Source: Sulfurovum sp. (GTDB lineage Bacteria; Campylobacterota; Campylobacteria; Campylobacterales; Sulfurovaceae). From it: 64,000 nt of DNA. Shown here piece after piece: positions 52,469 through 60,552 of this stretch. The notes under the pieces were generated by a model. It worked only from the letters and a program-made list of their open reading frames with translations, did not search any database and was not told the DNA's origin. The DNA is taken from contig NVUY01000008.1 in assembly GCA_002733215.1 (NCBI GenBank), positions 1 to 64,000 on the forward strand. Direction: 5' to 3'. The translations under genes and the position numbers were made by a program. The number at the start of each line of letters is the position of its first letter. The stretch's first letter is position 1.

Positions 52469-53467
52469 TCAAATATCTGACAGCTTGAGTAATTTAAATT
52501 TATTAGCGTGGGGTACATATTCTCGATGTTTAAATTGCTCTGAGCCTTTTCCTTGCAGCAATGAGATGATGTCTCTGCCAACGATTTTATTCTCCTGATG
52601 GTAGGAATGTTCACTTAAGCCACTTACAACAGAGCTGGCATCAACAAGTACAACTTTCGCATGAATTTCATGGGGTTTATTGGGTCCGTCGTGTCCCATG
52701 CGATCAGGATTTCCCTTGGTGTGTTTAGAAAGCTTTAGAGCCAAATCCCCGCTATTGAAATAAACTGTAATACGTTGTGCCAAATCAGGTAGCCTAGCCA
52801 ATTTGTAGTCAAATTCAAAAGCATCACTGTCCTCATCTGCAGCTGTTAGTATAATATTGTCAAAAATGCGTGATAGAGATTTTCCTCCATCAATTTTATT
52901 TGCCTGTTGTAAAGCATGGCGCAAGACATAATTTCCCATGCTATGGGCGATTAAATGGATTTTTTGTTTACAAGCCACATCTGGGTCTGATGATTTCAAA
53001 AACGTGGACAGTTTCATCATGCCACGCACAAAAGCGTAACCAGAAGTTTCTGCATCGTGGCGATCATTTTTATACTTGTCAATTTCCCCATCTGAAGGCC
53101 AGGAAAATACAAAGATATTGGGTTTAAAACTTTTTTTAGATAGCTTAAAATAAAAGTCACCCATTTTTGCAGCTGATTCTATCGATTTTTTGAAATCGAC
53201 ATTAAAGCCATGAATGAAAATCAAAGAATCAATTTTGTCAATTTTCATTGACCCTCTTAATTCATCGAATAGTGCCTGTGATCCTTTTTTAGAATTGTCC
53301 GGAAGTACTTTAATACTACTGGTATCAAGTTTGCCATTGGTGACATTAGCATGTCCAAGCCTGATATCACCTAAACTCTTTTTAGAAAAGCCTTTGCCGA
53401 AATTTGTAGGTTTAGTTTTTCTATTGGGTTTACGGTTAGTTGCAAAATAGATAGTTGTGGTAGCCAT
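52469..53467 (-). CDS. DUF900-type alpha/beta hydrolase
   Basis: 332 aa. The DUF900 core is clear: IYFATNRKP at the start, SLIFIHGFNVDFKKSIESAAK, FVFSWPSDGEIDKY and the nucleophile elbow LIAHSMGNYVLRHAL. It should be an esterase or lipase; the late His lies near SEHSYHQENKI. No signal peptide. A ribosome site AAAGGAGATTTTACT precedes the ATG. It is transcribed towards the lipid-oxidation operon, ending 56 bp from it. It might trim lipids in the same pathway, but has its own promoter region. Confidence 0.8.
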   Translation of the reverse strand: MATTTIYFATNRKPNRKTKPTNFGKGFSKKSLGDIRLGHANVTNGKLDTSSIKVLPDNSKKGSQALFDELRGSMKIDKIDSLIFIHGFNVDFKKSIESAAKMGDFYFKLSKKSFKPNIFVFSWPSDGEIDKYKNDRHDAETSGYAFVRGMMKLSTFLKSSDPDVACKQKIHLIAHSMGNYVLRHALQQANKIDGGKSLSRIFDNIILTAADEDSDAFEFDYKLARLPDLAQRITVYFNSGDLALKLSKHTKGNPDRMGHDGPNKPHEIHAKVVLVDASSVVSGLSEHSYHQENKIVGRDIISLLQGKGSEQFKHREYVPHANKFKLLKLSDI

Positions 53468-53905
53468 AGTAAAATCTCCTTTTTGTTACTAAGTAAAGAA
53501 ATAGATACAATTCTTCTAATCTAAACCATATGTAGAATGTTTATTAATATGCACTATTATACATACGACAATGTGTAATATATGTGTATTTTTTATTATT
53601 AATAATAAAAAATATTTATAACATTATATTAAAAGCATTAAACTATAGAGTCAGTCGCACCTGTATCTGCTGTCAAAAGTAGTATATTGGGAAAAGTAGT
53701 TGTTGTTACCCACAGTGGAAAAATGCATACAGTGCATACAGGACTTCTCAACATAGCCCCAACCATTTGTTTTGGGAGTAAGATAAAAAAGGGTATGCTG
53801 TGGGAAAAGTTAGTAGTAAACTGATGTTTCAGGCTACTAAAAACTCCAAACATATCAACCCTATGAAGTTAATACGTATTTAAGTGTTGTTTAGCTGTTA
53901 TTCAG
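53468..53905. other. Non-coding stretch with AT palindrome and coding-like remnant
   Basis: 438 bp. A 28-bp perfect palindrome lies at 53587-53614. From about 53650 the plus strand reads APVSAVKSSILGKVVVV and further residues to KLVVN and a stop. It is free of stops for 55 codons and looks like an old gene fragment, but I cannot name it. The minus-strand track ORF in the same place is not credible. Confidence 0.4.
53587..53614. repeat. 28-bp perfect AT palindrome
   Basis: TATTTTTTATTATT followed directly by its complement AATAATAAAAAATA. It could act as a binding site or extrude as a cruciform. Low sequence complexity makes chance more likely than for a mixed sequence. Confidence 0.7.
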
Positions 53906-54052
53906 CTAACGTCTAATCCATTGACCATTGATACATACATATGGCCCCATGGTTGTACCTTCTGGATACCAACGACCTCTGTGTTCGCAATCGGCATATA
54001 TAGCACTAGAGAATACAATAATGAATACTATTAATAATTTTTTTTTAAACAT
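53906..54052 (-). CDS. Small secreted two-cysteine protein (48 aa)
   Basis: Too short for the track. It begins MFKKKLLIVFIIVFSSAIYA, a textbook signal peptide cleaved before DCEHRGRWYPEGTT. The mature part of 28 residues has two Cys (C22 and C40) and ends CINGQWIRR. The layout C-x(3)-G-x-W-Y-x-x-G...C-x-x-G-x-W resembles small secreted domains such as DUF1496. AAAAGGTCATAAA precedes the ATG. A disulfide-bonded periplasmic mini-domain is likely; the role is unknown. It stands alone, just downstream of the pentapeptide gene. Confidence 0.65.
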   Translation of the reverse strand: MFKKKLLIVFIIVFSSAIYADCEHRGRWYPEGTTMGPYVCINGQWIRR

Positions 54053-54176
54053 TTTATGACCTTTTAATTCATATTTTTATGAAATGTTTCTTTTCTTAGT
54101 ATAACTAATTTTTTAGATTATTTCAATAAGCAATTCAGATTTTTCAGATTTTTTTGTTTCATTTGAATCTAAAGAT

Positions 54177-55916
54177 CTATTGAAATATTTTACATTTATA
54201 TTTTTCGCGGTTTTCTGTAATATTTTTGTCTAAATATATATTTCTTCTTTGAAAGAATTTTCTAGCTTTTTCATCTTTTTTGAGTATGTCAACACAATTA
54301 ATAGCAGATGATTGAGATTTGCTTAAATTAATATCAAGAACACCTCTGATGCTCTTGTTTTGATCGTCATCAAGCAAGAGTTCATCTCTTAAAAATTTTG
54401 CATTACTGCCAAATAAGTTGGCATTTGTCATTGTTGCGCCAGTAATAGTAGGAGCCCCACATTCTGACTTATTAATTTCTCCATCCAGTGTTGTACACTC
54501 ATAAATATAATATTTCGTTTTGCTGAAATCTGCATTTGTTAGATTGGCATCTTTAAGAAGAGTATCTGTTATAATAGCCTCAGAAAAAGAGGTACCTTTA
54601 AGTTGAGCAGAAGTTAAATTTGTTTTGGTGAGGTTAGCTTTTCTTAAGTCAGCATCTTTAAAATTTGTATACTCAAGTTTAGCATTGTAAAGGTTTACAT
54701 TTTGCATATTAGTATTCTGAAAATCACTGACTTTTTTATTTTCTTTTGTAAACGTATTTATATTTTGCATTTGTGCACCAGTTAAATTTGCACCCTGTAA
54801 ATTTGCTCCACCAAGATAAGCATATTCAAATTGCACATTAACTAGCTCTGCCTCTGTCAAGTCAGCATTTTCTAAATCTACAGCTTGCATATGTGCATGA
54901 GTTAAATTTGACGCCTGTAGTTCAGTGTTTTTTAAATTTGCACGTGTAAGAATATTTCCCTTCAAAATAGCATAGCGTAGGTTTCTGTTTGACAAATCTA
55001 TACGTGTACCATGATTTATGATAAGATCATGTTCTTTGTCTTTTTCATCTATATTTTTCATAGTTAAATATCGTGGTATATAAAGAGCAGATTTTGAGAT
55101 TATTGCCATCTCTTCTTCCGTTACAATCAATCTAGGATAACATACTATATCCTCTGTATAGTTAGAAAGCTTATTGATTAATCTGCATGAATATTTATCT
55201 TTACTTGTGTTTTCATAGCGCTGATCATAATTTGCATAGACTGTGGGATAATAGTAGGAACGATAATATTCAATCATCATCGCTCCTATTCCTATGAAAA
55301 AGATAAAAGATAGTCCAATGTCTACTAAACGGTATATCTTATGAGAAAAATTAAAATGTTTATGATTATATAAAATAGAAGAAAGTATAAGTACCAAATC
55401 TATGATAAGAATAATTAAGTGAACTGGAGTGATCCAAAAATGATGATAATCAGCAAAACGAATATAGATGGTGACAAAAATAATTATCGGCAGAATATAG
55501 AGTAACAGATACAGCATTGAGTTAATCATAAAACCTTCCCAACCACGGGTTCCTTTTATAAATGCAAAACCATAAAGTGATGGATTAATAGTATTAAGAT
55601 CAATTCTGTTTTTATATTCGTCAAGTTTCTCGAGATTTTTATAGTGATTAAAGAGGAGATTAAAATGCAATAACAAGAGTAAAAGAGGTGCTAAAACATA
55701 AAAATGAAGCAGTCCGAGTTCAAAATCTATAAATGGCATTTTAAAACTATGTTTTGGAAGTAATAAGGCAATATCACTTGTATTTATGACAGAAATAAAT
55801 ACATAAAGACCAAAAGAAAAGAAAAATATTAAATTATTATTGGTTTTATTGGCAGAGTTATTAAGTAAATCTCTTATAGCTTCATTGGATAAAGAGTTTT
55901 TGGTTTTAGTGCTCAT
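54177..55916 (-). CDS. Membrane protein with pentapeptide-repeat domain
   Basis: 579 aa. The N-terminal half has six or so membrane helices (about 28-230). The C-terminal half (about 310-510) is a right-handed beta-helix of A(D/N)LxX repeats, for example LRYAILKGNILTRANLKNTE and GGANLQGANLTGAQMQ. The repeat domain probably faces the cytoplasm or binds partners. There are short breaks in the repeats at about 385-395 and 455-470. Many bacteria have such fusions and none has a settled role. Cys pairs near the end could form a disulfide. Confidence 0.85.
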   Translation of the reverse strand: MSTKTKNSLSNEAIRDLLNNSANKTNNNLIFFFSFGLYVFISVINTSDIALLLPKHSFKMPFIDFELGLLHFYVLAPLLLLLLHFNLLFNHYKNLEKLDEYKNRIDLNTINPSLYGFAFIKGTRGWEGFMINSMLYLLLYILPIIIFVTIYIRFADYHHFWITPVHLIILIIDLVLILSSILYNHKHFNFSHKIYRLVDIGLSFIFFIGIGAMMIEYYRSYYYPTVYANYDQRYENTSKDKYSCRLINKLSNYTEDIVCYPRLIVTEEEMAIISKSALYIPRYLTMKNIDEKDKEHDLIINHGTRIDLSNRNLRYAILKGNILTRANLKNTELQASNLTHAHMQAVDLENADLTEAELVNVQFEYAYLGGANLQGANLTGAQMQNINTFTKENKKVSDFQNTNMQNVNLYNAKLEYTNFKDADLRKANLTKTNLTSAQLKGTSFSEAIITDTLLKDANLTNADFSKTKYYIYECTTLDGEINKSECGAPTITGATMTNANLFGSNAKFLRDELLLDDDQNKSIRGVLDINLSKSQSSAINCVDILKKDEKARKFFQRRNIYLDKNITENREKYKCKIFQ

Positions 55917-56510
55917 AAATCCTTCCTTAATAGCAGAAATTTATTAAGTTATCTTTTATTATATTCTAGCATAATTTTTGATAATAAAACTAAGATTCTT
56001 AAGATTTAAATCCAAATTATAGAACTTAATTTTCCTTTCAGTCCCCATAAATATAATAAATATGAATGGTTTATACAAAGAAGAATAGGAAGAATAGGGG
56101 GTCAACGCCATTAAGTTAAGGATAAATCTTTTCGTGGAGTAGGGACTTAAGTCCCATAAAACGGGACTTAAGTCCCTGCTCCTTATGTAAAATAATCCTT
56201 AACTTAATGGCATGAGGGAGGTGAACGTAATCGTATATTAATTCATAACCTGATAGATTCTAAAAAATAAAAGAGGGTCTGCCATACCTGGAAAGCCACG
56301 CATAGAAATATCTTAAGAACTAATATTAGAGGTTACGTGTAGGCATAATATAATATAAATAAACATAATTAAGGTAAATTATTTTTTACCATGCTAAAAT
56401 TAAAAGAAATAATAAATGCATATGACTCAAGGTTTGAGTTGACATAGATATTGCTAAAATAAAATTGCAAAATTTATAGTCCTATTTGATGCAAAATAGG
56501 AGATAATAGA
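55917..56510. other. 594-bp intergenic region
   Basis: Divergent promoter space for the pentapeptide and transglutaminase genes. It holds the MITE-like element at 56107-56211. After that comes GGTCTGCCATACCTGGAAAGCC and AGAGGTTACGTGTAGGC, which could be folded RNA or an old riboswitch, but neither strand fits a class I know. TAAAATAAAA words and a ribosome site AGGAGATAATAGA precede 56511. Confidence 0.5.
56107..56211. mobile_element. MITE-like element, 105 bp
   Basis: 17-bp perfect terminal inverted repeats GCCATTAAGTTAAGGAT / ATCCTTAACTTAATGGC. The centre has two copies of the self-complementary AGGGACTTAAGTCCC joined by ATAAAAC, so the whole element folds into one long hairpin. No reading frame is present. 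No clear target duplication was found at the edges. It must be moved, if at all, by a transposase elsewhere. Confidence 0.75.
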
Positions 56511-57605
56511 ATGAATAGAAGAAATTTTCTAAAAAAATATAGCGTTATAATTGTAGGCATAACGGCTATGCCTAATTTACTAATAGCAGAAAATAAAAAG
56601 TCAAGAAAGTTTAAACTGCTTTATAACTTTGATATAAAATATGAAGATAAAAACTTTTCAGCTAAATTATGGAATCCCCTTCCTCTTCAGAGTAGTTATC
56701 AAAAAGTAAAAACATTTGTATTTCATGGGAATTATGATAATTATAATATTAATACAAAAAATATCTATGATGCTAAAATACTCTATGCCTCTTGGCAAAA
56801 AAGTGAAAAGAAAAAGCATTTGAAAATAGAGATGGAAATAGAGACATTTGAAAGAATTGTTCCATTAAAGACTATTGAAAACGCGAGTAAACAAAACCTA
56901 TCTATACCAAAAGAGGTACAGCTTTATTTGGAACCTACTTCACACATACCTACAGATGGAAAGGTTGCTTTAAAGAGTGGAGAATTGACGACAGGCATTA
57001 AGGATAGATTTCAAAAAGTACAAGCCATATATAACTGGGTTACCGAAGTAACGTTTAGAGACCCCTCAGTGATAGGATGTGGAGTAGGGGATGCAGGAAA
57101 AATGATGGATAGTGGATATTTTGGAGGTAAATGTACAGATGTCAGTTCTCTATTTGTAGCATTTTTACGTGCTGCCGGTATTCCTGCTAGAGAAGTGTTT
57201 GGCATAAGATTAGGTAAATCAAGTTTTTCAGATGCCTTGGGAAAGTCAGATAAAAATGGATTTGCAGATATATCTTCTTGGCAGCATTGTCGAGTGGAGT
57301 ATTATATCCCCGGGGCAGGGTGGATACCTAGTGACCCAGCAGATGTGACTAAGCTAGAGCTGGTTGAAGGGTTAAAATATAGTGATAAAAGAGTACAAAC
57401 GTTAAAAAATAAGTATTTACACTCTTGGGAGATGAACTGGATAGGGTTTAATTATGGGCGAGATTTTGTACTCTATCCTGAACCTGAACAGTTTCCTATC
57501 AATATGCTTGGATACCCTTATGGAGAGATAGAAGATGAAGTGTTAAATTATTACTCTCCTAAATCATTTTCTTACCAAATTACTTCACAAGAATTGGGTC
57601 TTTAA
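56511..57605 (+). CDS. Secreted transglutaminase-like protein
   Basis: 364 aa. MNRRNFLKKYSVIIVGITAM looks like a Tat-type signal (RRNFLK), cleaved near LLIAEN. The transglutaminase-like core (about 160-290) has the catalytic Cys in GGKCTDVSSLFVAFLRAAGIPAR, the His in WQHCRVEYYIPG and the Asp in PSDPADV. Bacterial members are mostly peptidases or amidases in the periplasm. AGGAGATAATAGA precedes the ATG. The MerT-like gene starts immediately after its stop, so the two are linked. Confidence 0.87.
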   Translation: MNRRNFLKKYSVIIVGITAMPNLLIAENKKSRKFKLLYNFDIKYEDKNFSAKLWNPLPLQSSYQKVKTFVFHGNYDNYNINTKNIYDAKILYASWQKSEKKKHLKIEMEIETFERIVPLKTIENASKQNLSIPKEVQLYLEPTSHIPTDGKVALKSGELTTGIKDRFQKVQAIYNWVTEVTFRDPSVIGCGVGDAGKMMDSGYFGGKCTDVSSLFVAFLRAAGIPAREVFGIRLGKSSFSDALGKSDKNGFADISSWQHCRVEYYIPGAGWIPSDPADVTKLELVEGLKYSDKRVQTLKNKYLHSWEMNWIGFNYGRDFVLYPEPEQFPINMLGYPYGEIEDEVLNYYSPKSFSYQITSQELGL

Positions 57606-57950
57606 GTGAAAGAAAATAAATCCTTTTATACTCTCATAGTAGGCTCTCTTTTCTCTGCTCTCTTAGCAGGAAGTTGTTGTTTGGCACCACTGCTCTTTTT
57701 GCTTTTTGGTGTGAGTGTAGGTTCCTTATCTTTTTTACAAATACTTGCTCCCTATCAGCTTTATTTTTCCTTGGGCGCAACACTGGTAATTTTATATTTG
57801 TGGTATGATTATTTTAAGAGTAAAAAAGAGATTAAAACGTGCTCTCGCTTATTGTGTAAAAATCATAAACTCTATTTAGGACTAGGAACACTCTTTGTGG
57901 GAATTTTGTTAACGTATCCTTATTGGGTAAATATTATTTTGGAGTTATAG
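57606..57950 (+). CDS. merT: MerT-like mercuric/metal transport membrane protein
   Basis: 114 aa with a GTG start directly after the upstream TAA. Three membrane helices. The Cys pair in AGSCCLAPLLFLLFG on the first helix is the MerT metal-binding site, and SRLLCK carries a further Cys on the cytoplasmic loop. It takes metal from MerP into the cytoplasm. No MerA or MerR is in the window, so the metal could be other than mercury. Confidence 0.85.
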   Translation: MKENKSFYTLIVGSLFSALLAGSCCLAPLLFLLFGVSVGSLSFLQILAPYQLYFSLGATLVILYLWYDYFKSKKEIKTCSRLLCKNHKLYLGLGTLFVGILLTYPYWVNIILEL

Positions 57951-58220
57951 ATGAAAATAATTTTAATGTTTTGCATCATATCTATGGCACTGCTTGCAGA
58001 GACCAAAACAGCACTTATAAAAGTAACAGGTATGACATGCCCCATGTGTACCACAGCGATTAAAAAGAGTTTAAAGAAAGTGAAGGGCGTACAAAAAGCT
58101 AAAGTAAAACTAAATACAGAAATAGCAACAGTGACGTATGAAAAAAATGTTACAAAAAAGGAGCTTCTTCAAGCGGTAAAAGACGTTGGATACACTGGAA
58201 TTATTATCTCCGTAGAGTAG
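57951..58220 (+). CDS. merP: MerP-like periplasmic heavy-metal binding protein
   Basis: 89 aa. A signal peptide ends near ALLAETK. The HMA fold has the metal site GMTCPMC (two Cys), then AIKKSLKKVKGVQKAKV and VKDVGYTG. It starts right after merT. It should bind the metal in the periplasm and pass it to MerT. Its last 17 bp overlap the convergent HAD gene. Confidence 0.9.
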   Translation: MKIILMFCIISMALLAETKTALIKVTGMTCPMCTTAIKKSLKKVKGVQKAKVKLNTEIATVTYEKNVTKKELLQAVKDVGYTGIIISVE

Positions 58221-58668
58221 CTATGAGTCTTTTAGGATATAAGATAAGCTCCATGGCATCGATGATGCTCTTGCAGATGATATCTGAAGATAAAAGAGTC
58301 TTCTTCGCACAGCCTTCATCACCTATAATGGACATGGAAACTACAGCAGATTTTAACATCTTAGCGTCATTATTGCCATTGCCAAGGGCGATAGTGTTCT
58401 TTTTGCCTATGGTTTTAAGAAAATCTTTTTTTTCTTTTGTGTGATTGTTGCTAGATAAAACAATGACTTCCAAATCCAAGCCATTGAGCTCTTTTTCTAC
58501 GCTGCCAAAAGTATCAGCAGTGATGACGTAGACTTGATATTGTTCACAAATTTTTTGAAGTAAACGTTTTCGTTTTTTACCGACTTTTCCATTTTTTGCG
58601 AGAGTACCGTTGTAATCAAAGAGTATATTTTTTATCTCTAGTTTTTTATAATTTGGTATATATGTCAT
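58204..58668 (-). CDS. HAD family hydrolase
   Basis: 154 aa from MTYIPNYKKLEIKN; the ATG overlaps the selD stop (ATGA). HAD motif I is LFDYNGTLAK, motif II lies at VYVITADTFG, and motifs III/IV at GNGNNDAKMLKSA. There is no cap domain, so it should act on an exposed phosphate. Coupling to selD suggests a role near selenophosphate or general phosphate clean-up, but this is inference. Small HADs of this type often follow selD in Campylobacterota, I believe. Confidence 0.8.
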   Translation of the reverse strand: MTYIPNYKKLEIKNILFDYNGTLAKNGKVGKKRKRLLQKICEQYQVYVITADTFGSVEKELNGLDLEVIVLSSNNHTKEKKDFLKTIGKKNTIALGNGNNDAKMLKSAVVSMSIIGDEGCAKKTLLSSDIICKSIIDAMELILYPKRLIATLRR

Positions 58669-59699
58669 TGTATGATTATAGGATATTTTTCTTTTTGACA
58701 AACTTCACCTATGATAGCACTATAGACATACCCCTCGTCTATAAGTCTTGCTAGAAGCTGATTTGCATCCTCCTGTGATACAGCTATGAGCAGACCACCA
58801 GAAGTTTGGGCATCAAAAAGTAAAATATCTTTTTTTACATTAAATTGTACACGTTCTTCTAAATATTTTTGATTACTTTTACTTCCACCAGGAACGACAC
58901 CTTCTAAAGCTAATCTTTCAACTTCTTCAAATACGGGAACGGCATTTTTATTAAATGAGATAGTGACTTTATCATCAGCCATCTCCATAGCATGACCCAA
59001 GAGACCAAAACCTGTGATATCTGTACAGGCACTCACATCAAAATCTTGCATTGCTAAGGATGCTTTGAAGTTGAGTTGAGCCAGAATTTCTATCACTTTT
59101 TTAACACGTTCTTGGGGTAATTTATCTGCTTTAATGGCAGTTGTTAAGATGCCCATACCTAAAGGTTTGGTTAATATCAGTACATCACCTACCTTGGGTG
59201 TATTGTTTCTATATATATTTTGAGGATGTATGGTTCCCATGACGCTAAGTCCATAGAGCATTTCAGGGGTTTTGATGGTATGTCCACCCACGATGGAGCC
59301 ACCACATTCTTTAATCTTGCTTTCTCCTCCACGAAGAATCTCTTGGAGTATTTCAGGGGAGTGGTTTATGCCATCAAACCCAACCACATTTAGCCCAGTA
59401 TGTACTACACCGCCCATGGCGAATACATCACTTAGAGAGTTTGCTGCAGCTATTTGACCATAATAGTAAGGGTCATCTACAACTGGCGTTATGATGTCCA
59501 CAGTTTGCACTATAGCAGTATAGTCATTTATCTGGTAGACAGAAGCATCATCGCTACTGTTTAGGTCAATTAAAACATTGTCATCACTACATGTGAGGTT
59601 AGCAATTGCATGTGATAGCTCACCCGGAGCTAATTTGGCAGCTCAACCAGCAGCTTGAACATATTTTGTTAATTTTGCTTTATTATTTAGTTTTATCAA
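58665..59699 (-). CDS. selD: Selenide, water dikinase, itself a selenoprotein (Sec19)
   Basis: The track shows only 281 aa from an internal Met. Upstream the same frame continues through TGA (59643-59645) back to a TTG at 59699, giving 344 aa, the normal SelD length. The start reads MIKLNNKAKLTKYVQAAG-U-AAKLAPGEL. Sec (or Cys) at this place is the catalytic residue, with the nearby Lys. An in-frame TAA two codons above the TTG rules out a longer protein. It makes selenophosphate from selenide and ATP. The glycine-rich SDVFAMGG and later DITGFGLLGHAMEMA are standard. tRNA-Sec lies 22 bp upstream in the same direction. Confidence 0.95.
59612..59645 (-). promoter_or_regulatory. In-frame TGA (Sec) codon and bacterial SECIS hairpin
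   Basis: TGA at 59645-59643 on the minus strand. About 11 nt after it comes the hairpin TAGCTC-cgggt-GAGCTA (59632-59616), the right size and distance for a bacterial SECIS bound by SelB. The loop has the G/U-rich content such loops need. Confidence 0.8.
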
Positions 59700-59721
59700 T
59701 AGTTATTCTTTGTTTAGTATT

Positions 59722-59819
59722 TGGCGAGAAGGTGTAGGAATCGAACCTACCTCCAGACAGTCAACTGTCCAGACATCGGGTTTGAAGCCCGTGATGCCCA
59801 CCAGGGTCATATACCCCCC
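59722..59819 (-). tRNA. selC: tRNA-Sec (UCA)
   Basis: 98 nt with encoded CCA. The anticodon arm is CGGG-CTTCAAA-CCCG with anticodon TCA. A long variable arm (GGACAG-TTGA-CTGTCT) and a T arm (GTAGG-TTCGATT-CCTAC) are clear. It charges with serine and is converted to Sec by SelA, then read at UGA with SelB. The acceptor 3' strand is ACCTTCTC. The 5' strand shows GGGGGGTA, which pairs for six positions including G.U pairs and would need one more G for the full eight. This is either a real irregularity or a lost base in a homopolymer. Confidence 0.93.
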
Positions 59820-60325
59820 ATTTATTATAGAGTAGATAATTTTATCTAAAATAAGGTAAATATATCTTTACTTTCTAGAAAAATATCGAAAAATGAGGTA
59901 AATTAATTTTTACAAGAGAATAGTATAAAAAGAAAAATAAGACAAATTTCTTTAATTTAGGTCTATAAATTAGCTAACTAAGCAATAATATCCTCTAAAT
60001 AATATACAAAAATTGAGTATTAATCTATTCTGTATCAAAATGTAACATGCATTAAACTGGTAAAAAATATTTCCCTTTTTAATAAAATGATATAATTTAT
60101 CTTGATATGATGTGCAGTGCAGTTAGATGAATAACACATTAGTTTTATCGGTGATTATGGCATGTGGAAACATGGTGCCCGTTAAACAATATGTAGTACT
60201 CAGCATGGTCAGGTATTGACATAATTTTATGTTTTTTTAAATTCTGAACATAATACTCTATTCTCCCCTGAGTGAAATCTCCTGCCTTGCTGAACCAGTT
60301 GAGTAGTACATATAAAAGGTAAATA
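59820..60325. other. 506-bp intergenic region, divergent between tRNA-Sec and moaD
   Basis: The first 240 bp are AT-rich with no gene. TATAAT at 60091-60096 on the plus strand is a likely -10 for the mo operon. The rest is the folded leader at about 60140-60300. The minus-strand track ORF at 60145-60429 overlaps moaD and is a shadow. Confidence 0.6.
60140..60300 (+). ncRNA. Structured leader before moaD-moeB-moaA, possible Moco-type riboswitch
   Basis: Two strong elements. A hairpin GGCATGT-GGAA-ACATGGTGCC with a GNRA-like tetraloop lies at about 60159-60179. A long-range stem TCAGCA.GG.CAGG (60200-60213) pairs with CCTGCCTTGCTGA (60281-60293). The ribosome site AAAAGG follows soon after. 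Position before molybdopterin genes and the GNRA hairpin suggest a molybdenum/tungsten cofactor aptamer, but I could not match the consensus base by base. Confidence 0.4.
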
Positions 60326-60550
60326 ATGATTAAAGTAGAATTTTTAGGACCTATAGGGCTAAACCCTATTGAGTTGAATGTTAAAACAGTAGAAGAATTG
60401 TCAGAATCTTTAAAAAAAATTTCTGCCATGGATCAATGGATTGGTATTTCAGCAATTGCTATTAATGATAAAATGGTAACAAATAGTGAAGACTGTATGC
60501 TTAGTGATGGAGATGTTGTGAGTGTTTTGCCACCTGTTTGTGGAGGGTAA
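60326..60550 (+). CDS. moaD: Molybdopterin synthase small subunit-like sulfur carrier
   Basis: 74 aa ubiquitin-like protein that ends in Gly-Gly (PPVCGG), the place of adenylation and thiocarboxylation. VEFLGPIGLNPIELN and LSDGDVVSVLPP are typical. It carries the sulfur for the dithiolene of molybdopterin. AAAAGGTAAATA precedes the ATG. Next gene starts 2 bp after its stop. A Cys just before the GG is less common. Confidence 0.87.
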   Translation: MIKVEFLGPIGLNPIELNVKTVEELSESLKKISAMDQWIGISAIAINDKMVTNSEDCMLSDGDVVSVLPPVCGG

Positions 60551-60552
60551 AG

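Noticed and set aside
53638-53853. Minus-strand ORF of 71 aa
   Set aside because: Its opposite strand has a more protein-like open frame, and it has no recognisable domain or ribosome site.
56250-56370. Second GEMM-like riboswitch before the transglutaminase gene
   Set aside because: GGAAAGCC and GGTTAC words occur, but their order and pairing do not give the GEMM fold on either strand.
58665-59510. 281 aa SelD as a complete protein
   Set aside because: It lacks the catalytic N terminus; the frame continues through a Sec TGA to a TTG start.
60145-60429. Minus-strand ORF of 94 aa overlapping moaD
   Set aside because: It is a shadow of moaD and its leader; no ribosome site or family.
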